Below the pieces are notes generated by a model. The model was not told the DNA's origin and made no database searches. It saw nothing but the letters and a program-made list of their open reading frames with translations. A DNA stretch of 35,488 bases, from assembly GCA_016287875.1 (NCBI GenBank), contig JAEEXQ010000016.1, positions 1-35,488 on the forward strand, given 5' to 3'. The position numbers and the translations under genes were made by a program. Shown here piece after piece: positions 15,928 to 24,935 of this stretch (position 1 is its first letter; each line of letters starts with the position of its first letter). The DNA comes from Bacteroidales bacterium. GTDB taxonomy: Bacteria; Bacteroidota; Bacteroidia; Bacteroidales; UBA932.

Positions 15928-15958
15928 CAAAAATAGAGTTAATTTTTTAATAATCAAA
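15928..15958 (-). promoter_or_regulatory. Promoter of the HU gene
   Basis: On the minus strand TTTG (15958-15955), exactly 19 bp, then TATTTTTG (15935-15928): a perfect consensus match. Confidence 0.85.
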
Positions 15959-15973
15959 ATCCTATAAAGCTTT

Positions 15974-16005
15974 TTTGGCAGTGGCACGGAGATTGACTAT
16001 ATTTG
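15974..16005 (+). promoter_or_regulatory. Promoter of the lon-ung-coaD run
   Basis: TTTG at 15974-15977, 20 bp, then TATATTTG at 15998-16005, divergent from the HU promoter. This shows that the TTG at 16003, in frame with lon, is promoter and not a start codon. No heat-shock-type element is evident. Confidence 0.8.
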
Positions 16006-16047
16006 CGTAAAGGGGCATCGTGTCCCTGCACTGACATTTTGACATTT

Positions 16048-18444
16048 ATGAGAGATAAAGAATATACATTTCCCGCCGGAGCCGAGGTCAGCATCATTCC
16101 TGTGATGCAGGGGGAAGGCATGCAGAAGGTGGATGAATCCACCCTCCCTGACATACTCCCCGTACTGGCCCTCCGCAACGCCGTACTCTTCCCCGGGACC
16201 ATCTTCCCTGTCACCATAGGCAGGGATAAGTCCATACATCTTATAAAGGATGCGGAGGAGCACGATATGTTCATCGCCTGCGTCCCGCAGACGGATGTAA
16301 CCGTGGAGGATCCTTCCGAGGCCGACCTTTTCCAGTATGGCACCGTAGCTCGCATAATCAAGAGCCTGGAGATGCCGGACGGCACCATTACCGCCATCCT
16401 GCAGGGCTTCAAGAGGCTGTCGCTGGATTCCGTAATCAGCTATGAGCCTTATCTTACTGGCCGCGTGCACTACCTTGACGATTATCTCCCCGAAGGGGAC
16501 CTCACTTCGCTCAAGGCCATAGCCGACTCCCTCAAGGAGCAGGCCGGGCATATCATACGCAACAGTTCGATGGCCTCGCGCGAGGCTATCTCCGCCATCC
16601 GCAACATCGACAATTTCCAGTTCCTGGTGAACTTCATCGCGACCACCGTCGAGGTGGATGACTTCTCCGACAAGATGGACCTCCTGCAGTACGACGACGT
16701 GAAGGTCCGTGCAATGAAACTGCTGTCGATGCTGAATATGCAGCTCGAGCTCACCAAGATCAAGCAGGACATCAACCAGAAGGTGAAGTCCGAGATGGAC
16801 CAGCAGCAGCGCGAGTACTACCTGAACAGCCAGCTGCGCACCATCCAGGAAGAGCTGGGAATGGATGACGGGGACGATATCGAGGCCCTGAAAGCCCGTG
16901 CCGAGAAGAAGGACTGGCCCAAGGATATAGCAGATACCTTCGAGAAGGAGCTCAACAGGCTCTCCCGCTACAATACCAATTCCCCGGACTACAGCATACA
17001 GTACAACTATCTGGACTTTATGCTGAATCTTCCCTGGAACGAGACCAGCGTGGACAACCTTGACCTCAAGCACGCCCAGAAGGTGCTGGACGATGACCAC
17101 TACGGCCTCGATACCGTGAAGGACCGTATCATAGAGTACCTCGCGGTGCTTAAGCTGAAGGGGAATATGAAATCCCCTATACTCTGCCTCTACGGCCCTC
17201 CCGGCGTGGGTAAGACCAGCCTCGGAAAGAGCATTGCCAAGGCCCTGGGGCGCAAGTATGTGCGCATCTCCCTGGGCGGCATGCACGACGAGGCGGAAAT
17301 CCGCGGCCACCGCAAGACCTATGTGGGAGCCCTTCCGGGCAGGATACTTAACGGTATCGCCAAGGCCGGCACCTCGAACCCCGTGGTGGTGCTGGACGAG
17401 ATAGACAAGCTCGCTTCCGACTTCAAGGGTGACCCTTCGTCCGCCCTGCTGGAAGCCCTCGATCCCGAGCAGAACACCACTTTCCACGATAACTACCTGG
17501 ATCTGGACTACGACCTCTCCAAGGTGCTGTTCATCACTACCGCCAACAGCATTTCGCCGGTGCAGCCGGCCCTGCTGGACCGTATGGAGGTGATCAACGT
17601 CACCGGTTATCTCGCCGAAGAGAAACTGGAGATCGCCAAGCATTTCCTTCTCCCCAAACAGCGCCAGGAGCACGGCCTCAAGGCCTCCGACCTCAAGGTG
17701 GATGCCTCTGCCATAAGGGAGATAATCGACCAGTACACCCATGAATCCGGCGTGCGCGGCCTGGAGAAGCAGATTGCCAAGCTCGCCCGCGTCACCGCCA
17801 AGAAGATAGCCCTCGAACAGGAGCATCCCGCTACCGTAAAGAAGGAGCATCTCAAGGAGTACCTGGGGCTGCCTACGGCTTTCCACGATATGCAGAAAGG
17901 CAACGAAGGCCCTGGCATCGTGACCGGCCTGGCCTGGACCCAGATGGGCGGGGAGATACTCTTCATCGAGAGTTCCGTCTCCGCAGGCAAGGGAGTGCTC
18001 ACCATGACCGGAAGCCTGGGCGACGTGATGAAGGAATCCGCCACCATAGCATACCAGTACATAAAGGCCCATCCGGACCTCGCGAAGATGGATTCCAAGA
18101 CCTTCAGCGAGAAGGATATACACGTCCACGTGCCGGAAGGAGCCGTGCCCAAGGACGGCCCGTCCGCAGGTATCACGATGGTCACCTCGATGATCTCCGC
18201 CCTCCGCGGGCAGGGAATCAAGAAAGGCATCGCGATGACCGGTGAGATGACCCTCCGCGGACGCGTGCTGCCCGTAGGCGGAATCAAGGAAAAGATACTC
18301 GCGGCCAAACGCGCCGGAGTGCAGACCATACTTCTGTCCGAAGAGAACCGCAAGGACATCGAGGACATCAAGGAAATCTATGTGAAGGGGCTCAACTTCA
18401 ATTATGTCAAGACCATAGACGATGTAATATCATTGGTTTTCTGA
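16048..18444 (+). CDS. lon: ATP-dependent protease Lon
   Basis: 798 residues. A cytoplasmic serine-lysine protease that degrades misfolded and regulatory proteins. The N-terminal LON substrate domain (about 30-230) begins LPVLALRNAVLFPG. It is followed by a coiled coil, then the AAA+ module with Walker A GPPGVGKTSLGKS near residue 381 and Walker B VVVLDEIDK. The protease domain has Ser706 in DGPSAG and Lys749 in GGIKEKI, spaced 43 residues apart as in E. coli. The start is ATG 16048; the frame is open further upstream but that part overlaps the promoter. Its stop overlaps the ung start (TGATG). Confidence 0.97.
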   Translation: MRDKEYTFPAGAEVSIIPVMQGEGMQKVDESTLPDILPVLALRNAVLFPGTIFPVTIGRDKSIHLIKDAEEHDMFIACVPQTDVTVEDPSEADLFQYGTVARIIKSLEMPDGTITAILQGFKRLSLDSVISYEPYLTGRVHYLDDYLPEGDLTSLKAIADSLKEQAGHIIRNSSMASREAISAIRNIDNFQFLVNFIATTVEVDDFSDKMDLLQYDDVKVRAMKLLSMLNMQLELTKIKQDINQKVKSEMDQQQREYYLNSQLRTIQEELGMDDGDDIEALKARAEKKDWPKDIADTFEKELNRLSRYNTNSPDYSIQYNYLDFMLNLPWNETSVDNLDLKHAQKVLDDDHYGLDTVKDRIIEYLAVLKLKGNMKSPILCLYGPPGVGKTSLGKSIAKALGRKYVRISLGGMHDEAEIRGHRKTYVGALPGRILNGIAKAGTSNPVVVLDEIDKLASDFKGDPSSALLEALDPEQNTTFHDNYLDLDYDLSKVLFITTANSISPVQPALLDRMEVINVTGYLAEEKLEIAKHFLLPKQRQEHGLKASDLKVDASAIREIIDQYTHESGVRGLEKQIAKLARVTAKKIALEQEHPATVKKEHLKEYLGLPTAFHDMQKGNEGPGIVTGLAWTQMGGEILFIESSVSAGKGVLTMTGSLGDVMKESATIAYQYIKAHPDLAKMDSKTFSEKDIHVHVPEGAVPKDGPSAGITMVTSMISALRGQGIKKGIAMTGEMTLRGRVLPVGGIKEKILAAKRAGVQTILLSEENRKDIEDIKEIYVKGLNFNYVKTIDDVISLVF

Positions 18445-19112
18445 TGGAAGTCCGCATAGAAGAATCCTGGCGAAAGGCCTTGCAAAGTGAGTTCGACAAA
18501 CCCTACTTTGCAAGGCTTGTCGATTTCCTGCATCAGGAAAAGGCATCCGGGCAGGTGGTCTATCCTCCCGGAGGGCTTATCTTCCGTGCCTTCGAGCTGA
18601 CGCCCCTCGACCAGGTGAAAGTGGTGATACTGGGGCAGGATCCCTACCACAATCCCGGGCAGGCGATGGGCCTCTCCTTCTCGGTGCCGGATACTGTCCC
18701 GGCCCCTCCTTCGCTCAAGAACATCTTCAAGGAGATAGAGTCCGACCTGGGCATCAAGATGAGCGGGCGGCCCAATCTCGAGGGATGGGCGCGCCAGGGA
18801 GTGCTTATGCTGAACGCCATACTCACCGTTAGGGGTGGCCTGGCCGCTTCCCACAGGGGAAAGGGCTGGGAGGAGTTCACCGACGCGGTAATCAAATATA
18901 TATCAGATAATTGCGAGGGGGTTGTATTCCTCCTCTGGGGCAATTTCGCCCGCAGCAAGAAGGTGCTTATCGACACCAACCGGCATTCCGTGCTGGAGGC
19001 TGCGCATCCTAGCCCTCTTGCCGGCGGGGCATTCTTCGGATGCAGGCATTTCTCCCGTACAAACGAGATTTTAAGAAACGAAAACAAAACACCTGTAAAT
19101 TGGCAACTGTAG
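18444..19112 (+). CDS. ung: Uracil-DNA glycosylase, family 1
   Basis: 222 residues; removes uracil from DNA as the first step of base excision repair. The family 1 active-site motif GQDPYHNPGQAMGLSF and the leucine-loop motif HPSPLAGGAFFGCRHFS are both intact, as is 'LLWGNFARSKK'. Length is usual for the family. The ATG overlaps the lon stop by one base, and the 3' end overlaps coaD, so lon-ung-coaD-thioredoxin-like is a compact operon. Confidence 0.97.
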   Translation: MEVRIEESWRKALQSEFDKPYFARLVDFLHQEKASGQVVYPPGGLIFRAFELTPLDQVKVVILGQDPYHNPGQAMGLSFSVPDTVPAPPSLKNIFKEIESDLGIKMSGRPNLEGWARQGVLMLNAILTVRGGLAASHRGKGWEEFTDAVIKYISDNCEGVVFLLWGNFARSKKVLIDTNRHSVLEAAHPSPLAGGAFFGCRHFSRTNEILRNENKTPVNWQL

Positions 19113-19570
19113 CATTATTCCCGGGGTCTTTCGACCCTTTTACCGAGGGGCACCTCAACATACTGAAGCGCGCGCTCACCATGTTCGACGAGATAGTGGT
19201 GGCCGTGGGTGTCAACCAGGACAAGAGAGGCTTCTTCTCCACCGAGCAGAAGCTTGACATCATACGTCAGGCCACCAAGGACCTGAAAGGCGTTAGGGCC
19301 GTCAACTATGAAGGACTTACCATAGAAATCTGCCGCGAGCTCGGAATCCGGCACATCGTCAGGGGAGTCCGCAATATGCTTGATTTCGAGAACGAAAGGA
19401 GCATAGCCGATGCAAACCGCAGGCTCGCCCCCGAGATCGAGACCATCATCATCCCTACAGCCCAGGAATTCGCCCACATCTCGTCTTCCGCAGTAAGGGA
19501 TATCCTGCGTCACAACGGAGATACCTCCCTGTTCATGCCTGAGGGCGTAAAACTCCCTTCCGTGCGATGA
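19100..19570 (+). CDS. coaD: Phosphopantetheine adenylyltransferase
   Basis: 156 residues. Transfers AMP from ATP to 4'-phosphopantetheine in coenzyme A synthesis. Key motifs are PGSFDPFTEGHLNILKRA (nucleotidyltransferase T/HxGH type) and HISSSAVRD. The start is taken as TTG at 19100, giving LATVALFPGSFDP. The in-frame ATG at 19040 would add 20 residues that are just a second reading of the ung 3' end. The gene overlaps ung by 13 bp and the next gene by 4 bp (ATGA). Confidence 0.93.
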   Translation: MATVALFPGSFDPFTEGHLNILKRALTMFDEIVVAVGVNQDKRGFFSTEQKLDIIRQATKDLKGVRAVNYEGLTIEICRELGIRHIVRGVRNMLDFENERSIADANRRLAPEIETIIIPTAQEFAHISSSAVRDILRHNGDTSLFMPEGVKLPSVR

Positions 19571-20394
19571 AACGCCTGCTCCTCATCCCGCTGCTCTCCG
19601 TTTTCCTCTCCTGCGGCCTCTTCGCCCAGAGCGGTAATCCCGACGGAGTCTATGCCGTGATGGACAGCCTGGTGCTGAAGTATGTGGGCGCCATCCAGAC
19701 CGAGAGCGTGGAAACCAAGCAGGGGGAGTGCGTCTTCCTTATAAACTCGGTGAAGGACTCCTTGCTCCGGCAGCACCTGGCCGTAAGCCTGTTCAAATAT
19801 TATAAGGATGCTCCCGTGATGGGGGACGAAGCCGTGGCAATCTGGCTTTACGACAATGTCTTCGCGCCCGGGAAAGTCCATTTCAGGGGAGAGTTCGAAG
19901 CCCTGGATGCGGAGATGTTCTGCAATCTCAACCGCAACACCCTGCTGGGAATGGATGCCCCGGTGGTGCTTCTACGCAAGCCCTGTATAGGCCGGAAGGC
20001 AATCCCCGAGAAAGGAAAGACCAGCCTGATATGGTTCTACGATACGGCCTGCAGCAAGTGCAAGGCCGAAGCCAAACTGCTTCCCGGCCTGCTCGGGCGG
20101 GAGGTGGATTTCCCTTTGACTGTCTGCGCCGTGTATGCGGGGCGTGACAGGAAAGCCTGGCGGGAATTCCGCCGGACTTTCAAAGTTTCCAATCCCAAAG
20201 TCAAGGTCGAGCACTATTGGGATCCCGAAATCAGCAGCGATTATCTGCGCCTCTACGGAGTCATGTCCACCCCCAGGATGTATGTCGTAGCCCCCGAAGG
20301 AAGCATCATCGGAAGGCGTCTGGAGCTGGATTCGCTGCTCCAATTGCTCCCTACTGCAGCCGAACTTGAAAAGCTATTCACAAAAAATCAATAA
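19567..20394 (+). CDS. Exported thioredoxin-like protein
   Basis: 275 residues. An N-terminal signal sequence (MKRLLLIPLLSVFLSCGLFAQ) could be cleaved after AQ; a lipid anchor at the Cys of LSCG is less likely because the lipobox is poor. The N-terminal half has a helical region like the DUF5106-type domain of Bacteroidota thioredoxin-like proteins. A thioredoxin fold follows with the CSKC redox pair (Cys162, Cys165) in 'WFYDTACSKCKAEAKLL' and a cis-Pro region 'GVMSTPRMYVV'. It probably acts in periplasmic disulfide exchange. It overlaps coaD by 4 bp. Confidence 0.8.
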   Translation: MKRLLLIPLLSVFLSCGLFAQSGNPDGVYAVMDSLVLKYVGAIQTESVETKQGECVFLINSVKDSLLRQHLAVSLFKYYKDAPVMGDEAVAIWLYDNVFAPGKVHFRGEFEALDAEMFCNLNRNTLLGMDAPVVLLRKPCIGRKAIPEKGKTSLIWFYDTACSKCKAEAKLLPGLLGREVDFPLTVCAVYAGRDRKAWREFRRTFKVSNPKVKVEHYWDPEISSDYLRLYGVMSTPRMYVVAPEGSIIGRRLELDSLLQLLPTAAELEKLFTKNQ

Positions 20395-20400
20395 AAATTT

Positions 20401-20431
20401 ATTGCAAATCAATAAATAATTATTATTTTTG
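20401..20431 (+). promoter_or_regulatory. Promoter of the M16 peptidase gene
   Basis: ATTG (one mismatch to TTTG) at 20401-20404, 19 bp, then TATTTTTG at 20424-20431, 22 bp before the ATG. Confidence 0.65.
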
Positions 20432-20453
20432 CGAAAACTTTAACTGTAAAATA

Positions 20454-23267
20454 ATGAAGAGTTTCCTTTCTTTGTTCATTGCCTTGTTCTTGGCAATCGG
20501 TATGTCCGCACAGGACAATCCTATGTTCAGGCCCCTTCCTGGGGATCCCGCTGTCAAGGTAGGTAAGCTGGAAAACGGCCTTACCTACTACATCCGCCAT
20601 AACGAGCTTCCTGCAAAGCGTGTCGAGCTTTATCTTTGCACCAATGTGGGCGCCATCCAGGAAACCCCTGACCAGGACGGCCTGGCTCACTTCCTCGAGC
20701 ATATGTGCTTCAACGGCACCGAGCATTTTCCCGGCAAGGGTATTCTCAACTGGCTGCAGAGCATAGGTGCCGAGTTCGGACGCAATATCAATGCTTCTAC
20801 CGGATGGGAAGAGACGCAGTATATGCTGAACAACATCCCTCTTGAAAGGGAAACCGTGCTGGATACCTGCCTGATGGTCCTGCGCGACTATGCTCATTTC
20901 GTAAGCAACGAGACCAAGGAGATAGATGCAGAGCGCCCGGTCATCCGCGAAGAGCGCCGTCAGCGCCGCGATGGTTCCTGGCGTGCCACCGAGGCCTCCT
21001 TGCCGTATTTCTTCGGCGACACCAAATACTCGACCTGCACCATAATCGGTTCCGAAGAAAATATAATGGGCTTCGATCCTCAGAGCCTGCATAATTTCTA
21101 CAGCACCTGGTATCATCCTGACATGCAGGCGGTTGTCGTGGTCGGAGATATCGACGTGGATCGTACCGAGGCCAAGATCGCCGAGATTTTCGGTGTCATC
21201 CCCAAGAAGGAGAATCCTGCTCCCAAGGCCGTCATTCCCTTCCCCGCCAATAAGGAAACCGTCATCGGAATCATCACCGACCCTGAGATAGTGGTTCCTT
21301 CCGTCGAGATAGCCTGGAAGAGCGAGCCGGCCCCCGAGGCAATCAACAATACAGTCGCCGGCCAGATGCAGGTTTATATCAAGAGGCTCATCAACTTTAT
21401 AATGAGCGAGCGCTTCAACGACTTGATGTCATCGGCCAATGCCCCCTTCATATCGGCGAATTTCGGAATATGGGATCTCATCTATGAGACTGTCGAGGCC
21501 GCTGATGCAACCTCGAATCTCAAAGCCGACAATATACTCGGCGGCATCGAGGCCCTTTACACCGAAATCGAGCGTATGAGGCGTTTCGGTTTCAACCAGG
21601 AGGAACTGGACCGTGCCAAGGCTTCCATCCTTTCCCGCCTCGAAACCGCTGCCGAGAAAGCGGACACCCGCAAGAATCCTCAGCTGGTGCGTCCTCTTAT
21701 CTCCAATTTCTTCGACAACACTCCTTTCCTGGATCCCAAGACCGATCTTGAACTCGGCAAACAGATACTCGCCAGCCTCAATACCGACATCCTTAACCAG
21801 GTGGCATCCCAGCTGTTCCCCGAAGAGAACTGCGTGATCGTGTACAAAGGCCCCGACAAGGAGGGATTCATGGTTCCTACCAAGGAGCAGATCGCCGAGG
21901 TCGTAGCCAAGGTCAAAGCTTCCGACATCAAGGCTCTTACCGGCGAGGAAGTGGCATCCGATTTCGTGGATCCCGCCACCCTGGCAGGATGCAAGGTCAA
22001 GAAGACCGCCAAGGGCCCTTATGGAAGCACCCTCTGGACGCTGAAGAACGGTGTGAAGGTCTATGTCCTGCCTACCGAGTACCAGAAGGACCAGATTGTA
22101 ATGAACCTTTACAGGGATGGTGGCCTGAGCGTGATTCCTGCCGAGGACCTTCCTTCCTTCAACTCCGATGTGATGTTACTCTACTCCACCAACCGTGGCA
22201 TAGGAGAGTTCTCCGGCTCTCAGGCAAAGAAGATGCTCTCTGGCAAGACCGTGCAAGTCTCCCCGTTCATCGAGGGGCTCCACAACGGAATCAGCGCAAC
22301 TTCTTCCAAGAAGGATCTCGAGACCGCCTTCCAGCTCATGTATATGAACTACGTCAAGCCTCGTTTCGATGAGGAAGAGTATATGGTGGGCGTGGGAAAG
22401 CTTAAGAGCATCCTCCCCAGCGTAATGAGCAATCCCCAGCTCCAGATGCAGAAGGGCCTGCAGAAGGCTCTCTACAACGACAATCCCCGTCACAGGTTCA
22501 TCGACATGCAGTTGCTCGAAGAGGCTTCGATGGCTGCCTATGCCAGGAATTACGGGAAGCTCTTCTCCGATGCCGCCGGCCTCAGCCTGGTGATAGTGGG
22601 TGATGTGGATGTGGATGCCGTGAAGCCTCTGGTCGAGAAGTACGTGGGTTCCATCCCTGCCGGAAAGAAGGCTCCCAAGTGGGTGGACAACAAGGATTAT
22701 GTGGTTGATGGTATAGTGGAGGTGACGAATCCTGTCACTATGGAGACTCCGACAGATTTCGTGGCGCTCCAGTATCACGCGCCCCTCGCTTATGACCCTG
22801 TGAACGATGCCGCCCTTACCGTAGCGTCTTTCATCCTGGATATGCGTTACACCAAGTCGCTCCGCGAGGAAATAGGCGGAACATACGGCGCCAGCGTGAT
22901 AACGTCCCAGGACAAGGATCCTGTGTCGGTATCCGACCTTCTGGTCCTATACCAGTGCAAGCCTGAGCTTTGCGACACTATGCTGACGGTCACCAAGGCC
23001 ACCTTGGCGGAGTTCTGCACCAATGGCCCTACCGAAGAGGAATTCAATATGGCAATTCTGAATGCCAAGAAGAACATCCCCGAGAAACGCATCAACAACA
23101 GCTACTGGCTGCGTCAGATCCGCAATGTCATCGAGGCGTATGGCGATGTGGACAAGGCTTACGAAGAGGCGGTGAACAGCCTTACCGCAGACAAGGTCCG
23201 CGAGGTCACGGCCGCCGTGGTGAATTCCGGCAACAAAGTGGAATACGTGATGATTCCTGCGGAATAA
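20454..23267 (+). CDS. M16-family zinc peptidase (insulinase/PqqL-like), exported
   Basis: 937 residues. A signal peptide (MKSFLSLFIALFLAIGMSAQ) leads into a full M16B/C-type double-unit peptidase. The inverted zinc motif HxxEH is seen as HFLEH (His79, Glu82, His83), with the distal glutamate region 'EIDAERPVIREERRQ' about 80 residues on. The second, inactive half follows a linker near residue 510 ('GPYGSTLWTLKNGVKVYVLP'). It likely degrades peptides in the periplasm. It stands alone, with its own promoter, and hairpins follow its stop. Confidence 0.93.
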   Translation: MKSFLSLFIALFLAIGMSAQDNPMFRPLPGDPAVKVGKLENGLTYYIRHNELPAKRVELYLCTNVGAIQETPDQDGLAHFLEHMCFNGTEHFPGKGILNWLQSIGAEFGRNINASTGWEETQYMLNNIPLERETVLDTCLMVLRDYAHFVSNETKEIDAERPVIREERRQRRDGSWRATEASLPYFFGDTKYSTCTIIGSEENIMGFDPQSLHNFYSTWYHPDMQAVVVVGDIDVDRTEAKIAEIFGVIPKKENPAPKAVIPFPANKETVIGIITDPEIVVPSVEIAWKSEPAPEAINNTVAGQMQVYIKRLINFIMSERFNDLMSSANAPFISANFGIWDLIYETVEAADATSNLKADNILGGIEALYTEIERMRRFGFNQEELDRAKASILSRLETAAEKADTRKNPQLVRPLISNFFDNTPFLDPKTDLELGKQILASLNTDILNQVASQLFPEENCVIVYKGPDKEGFMVPTKEQIAEVVAKVKASDIKALTGEEVASDFVDPATLAGCKVKKTAKGPYGSTLWTLKNGVKVYVLPTEYQKDQIVMNLYRDGGLSVIPAEDLPSFNSDVMLLYSTNRGIGEFSGSQAKKMLSGKTVQVSPFIEGLHNGISATSSKKDLETAFQLMYMNYVKPRFDEEEYMVGVGKLKSILPSVMSNPQLQMQKGLQKALYNDNPRHRFIDMQLLEEASMAAYARNYGKLFSDAAGLSLVIVGDVDVDAVKPLVEKYVGSIPAGKKAPKWVDNKDYVVDGIVEVTNPVTMETPTDFVALQYHAPLAYDPVNDAALTVASFILDMRYTKSLREEIGGTYGASVITSQDKDPVSVSDLLVLYQCKPELCDTMLTVTKATLAEFCTNGPTEEEFNMAILNAKKNIPEKRINNSYWLRQIRNVIEAYGDVDKAYEEAVNSLTADKVREVTAAVVNSGNKVEYVMIPAE

Positions 23268-23268
23268 G

Positions 23269-23361
23269 CCTGCCCGCACCGCGGCATTTCCTTCCGCGTC
23301 GGGGAAAGGGCAGGTGATAAGCAGAAATCAGAAGAGAGTTGGATGCGATGCGTCCAACTCT
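23269..23361. terminator. Hairpin cluster after the M16 peptidase gene
   Basis: CCTGCCC (23269-23275) pairs with GGGCAGG (23308-23314) around an inner CGCGG/CCGCG hairpin. A second hairpin AGAGTTGGA-TGCGATGCG-TCCAACTCT (23335-23361) follows and overlaps the last codons of the convergent RHH gene. Neither has a clean T tract, so termination is inferred from position. Confidence 0.5.
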
Positions 23362-23555
23362 TTCAGTATGTGCTCCATAGTGGCTTGGCGGATGAGGGCG
23401 CTGCGGGAGCGCACGCCGAAGCGCTTGCAGTATTCGCTGATTGCGGCAAGCTCCTTTTTGTTGAAAAACACGGATTTGCGTATGGTTCGCTTCAAGGCCG
23501 CGCGTTCTTTGTCGAGATAACGCGGATCTATGCCAGATTTTGTTTTTCGTGCCAT
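23328..23555 (-). CDS. Small ribbon-helix-helix-like protein, 75 aa
   Basis: 75 residues, N-terminal part very basic (MARKTKSGIDPRYLDKERAA). The segment 'RKSVFFNKKELAAISEYCKRFGVRSRSALIRQATMEHIL' looks like one beta strand followed by two helices with an 'S.sALIRqA' end, the pattern of ribbon-helix-helix DNA-binding proteins and MobC-like factors. I do not recognise the exact family. It follows the TPR-HTH regulator gene by 22 bp in the same direction and also has its own -7 element. No toxin partner or relaxase is adjacent. Confidence 0.65.
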   Translation of the reverse strand: MARKTKSGIDPRYLDKERAALKRTIRKSVFFNKKELAAISEYCKRFGVRSRSALIRQATMEHILKELDASHPTLF

Positions 23556-23559
23556 AGCG

Positions 23560-23567
23560 CAAATATA
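23560..23567 (-). promoter_or_regulatory. -7 promoter element of the RHH-like gene
   Basis: TATATTTG on the minus strand ends only 4 bp before the ATG at 23555. If used, the transcript would begin at about the start codon (leaderless). Confidence 0.45.
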
Positions 23568-23577
23568 GTAAATTATA

Positions 23578-24786
23578 TTATATCAAGCTCTTCTCCTTCG
23601 CTTTCGATATCAGTTCGGCGGTGTTGGCCGCATCGAATTTCTCCAAGAGTCTCTTCCTGTACCATTTGATGGTCGGCAGCGACAGGTACACTTTCTCTGC
23701 TATCTGGGGACTGGTATAACCCGCGGCGATAAGCGGCAGGATCTGTTCCTCGCGCTCGGAAAGGAAATTCTCGGAATCCTCCTCTCCCTCCTGCAGGGCA
23801 TCTTCAATGGCGGCATCCGCCCCCTCCTTCTCTTTTTGCAGCCGGTCGATACGCTTGAATACCAGCGCGAGGGTCAGCAGCAGAACTATCAGCAGTGCAC
23901 CGGCAATAGCCAGCGACCTCCAGAGTTTCTTGTGCTGGGAGATAATCTTGTTGGTAAGGCCCAGGGTCTCTATCCTTGCCATGAACTCCTGGTCCTCGTG
24001 GAGAGAAAAATAGGAATCTGCCCTTTCTATATAATCCAGGGCGCGGGAAGTCTTCCCCTTCGCCAGCCATAAGGCGCCCAGGCCCTTGAATGCGGAAGCG
24101 AGCTGGAGGGAATCCCCGGATGCCTTGGCGTACCGAAGCGAAGTTTCATAACACTCCAGCGCCTTGTCCAGGTCTCTCTCCTCGAACCAGGTCTCTCCCA
24201 TATTGTACCACAACACCGCGTTGCTCTCGTTCCAGCCGTGCTTGTCGAATATCTCCCCGGCCTTCTTGTAATACTCCATCGCTTTGGGGAGGGAATCCAT
24301 CATATTGTAACAGTTCCCCAGAGAACCAAAGAGCGTTGAATAACTGTCATCGACGATAGTTTCGTCATAGGCTTGGTCCGAGGTGGAAGGGGTTTCGCCG
24401 GAAGCCATCCTGTCGATTACGTCCTTAGCCTTGAAGAAGTAAACCAGGGCGCTGTCGTAGCGCTCGTTGCTGTAGTGAATCAATGCAATGCCACGGAGGC
24501 CGTCGCTCATCTTTGACAGCCAGTTCCAGCGTCTGGCCAGATTATAGCACTTCCTAGCGAAATGGCTAGAACGTTCCCCGTTGATATTCCTGTAGCCCAG
24601 CATCAGTTCGTAGTATGCGCGGATAAGGTCGGAAGCTTGCTGCTCCGAGCAGAGGGCCTCGCGTTCAGGAGTCCATCCTGCGACCACCCTTTCCAGCGAA
24701 TCGACATTGTGCCCGCGGTGATCCGTATAGGCCTGGGCCGACGTGGCCAGGCATATTGAACAGAGAAAGATTAACAGCCTTTTCAT
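23578..24786 (-). CDS. Transmembrane regulator: periplasmic TPR region, membrane helix, cytoplasmic LuxR-type HTH
   Basis: 402 residues. A signal peptide (MKRLLIFLCSICLATSAQA) is followed by a helical region with tetratricopeptide repeats (about 95-275; e.g. 'ALIHYSNERYDSALVYFFKAKD', 'AVLWYNMGETWFEERDLDKALECYETSLRYA', 'GALWLAKGKTSRALDYIERAD'). Then come one membrane helix (291-310), a charged coiled coil (311-340) and a GerE/LuxR-type HTH (342-402, LSEREEQILPLIAAGYTSPQ). The topology suggests a one-component sensor: periplasmic TPRs detect a protein or peptide and the HTH acts on DNA. The recognition part (LSLPTIKWYRK) is identical to that of the divergent 64-aa HTH protein. ATG 24786 is chosen because it begins the signal peptide. 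Confidence 0.88.
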   Translation of the reverse strand: MKRLLIFLCSICLATSAQAYTDHRGHNVDSLERVVAGWTPEREALCSEQQASDLIRAYYELMLGYRNINGERSSHFARKCYNLARRWNWLSKMSDGLRGIALIHYSNERYDSALVYFFKAKDVIDRMASGETPSTSDQAYDETIVDDSYSTLFGSLGNCYNMMDSLPKAMEYYKKAGEIFDKHGWNESNAVLWYNMGETWFEERDLDKALECYETSLRYAKASGDSLQLASAFKGLGALWLAKGKTSRALDYIERADSYFSLHEDQEFMARIETLGLTNKIISQHKKLWRSLAIAGALLIVLLLTLALVFKRIDRLQKEKEGADAAIEDALQEGEEDSENFLSEREEQILPLIAAGYTSPQIAEKVYLSLPTIKWYRKRLLEKFDAANTAELISKAKEKSLI

Positions 24787-24836
24787 ATCGGCGAAGATAG
24801 CAAAAACAATCCATAGCTGGTGCAAGGGGTTGTAAA

Positions 24837-24877
24837 TCTATACTTTAGGATAGTGGCTTCTATACTTTGGGATGGTG
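24837..24877. promoter_or_regulatory. Two 19-bp direct repeats, 22-bp period: candidate operator
   Basis: TCTATACTTTAGGATAGTG (24837-24855) and TCTATACTTTGGGATGGTG (24859-24877) match at 17 of 19 positions. Their starts are 22 bp apart, about two helical turns. They lie between the divergent genes for the transmembrane HTH protein and the stand-alone HTH protein, upstream of both. The inferred role is a binding site for one or both HTH proteins. Confidence 0.6.
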
Positions 24878-24935
24878 TTTTCAAGAAATAAAACCTTGTT
24901 CTTTGCAAAAACAGATTCTGCTAAAAACCGTGCTT

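Noticed and set aside
16003..16047. A longer lon start at TTG 16003
   Set aside because: That TTG is part of the -7 element TATATTTG; a start there would lie upstream of the transcription start.
15997..18129. A 710-codon open frame opposite lon
   Set aside because: Antisense shadow of lon, which has all catalytic motifs; no family resemblance.
24837..24877. Direct repeats taken as a CRISPR-like array
   Set aside because: There are only two copies, 3 bp apart with no spacer, and no cas gene in the window.
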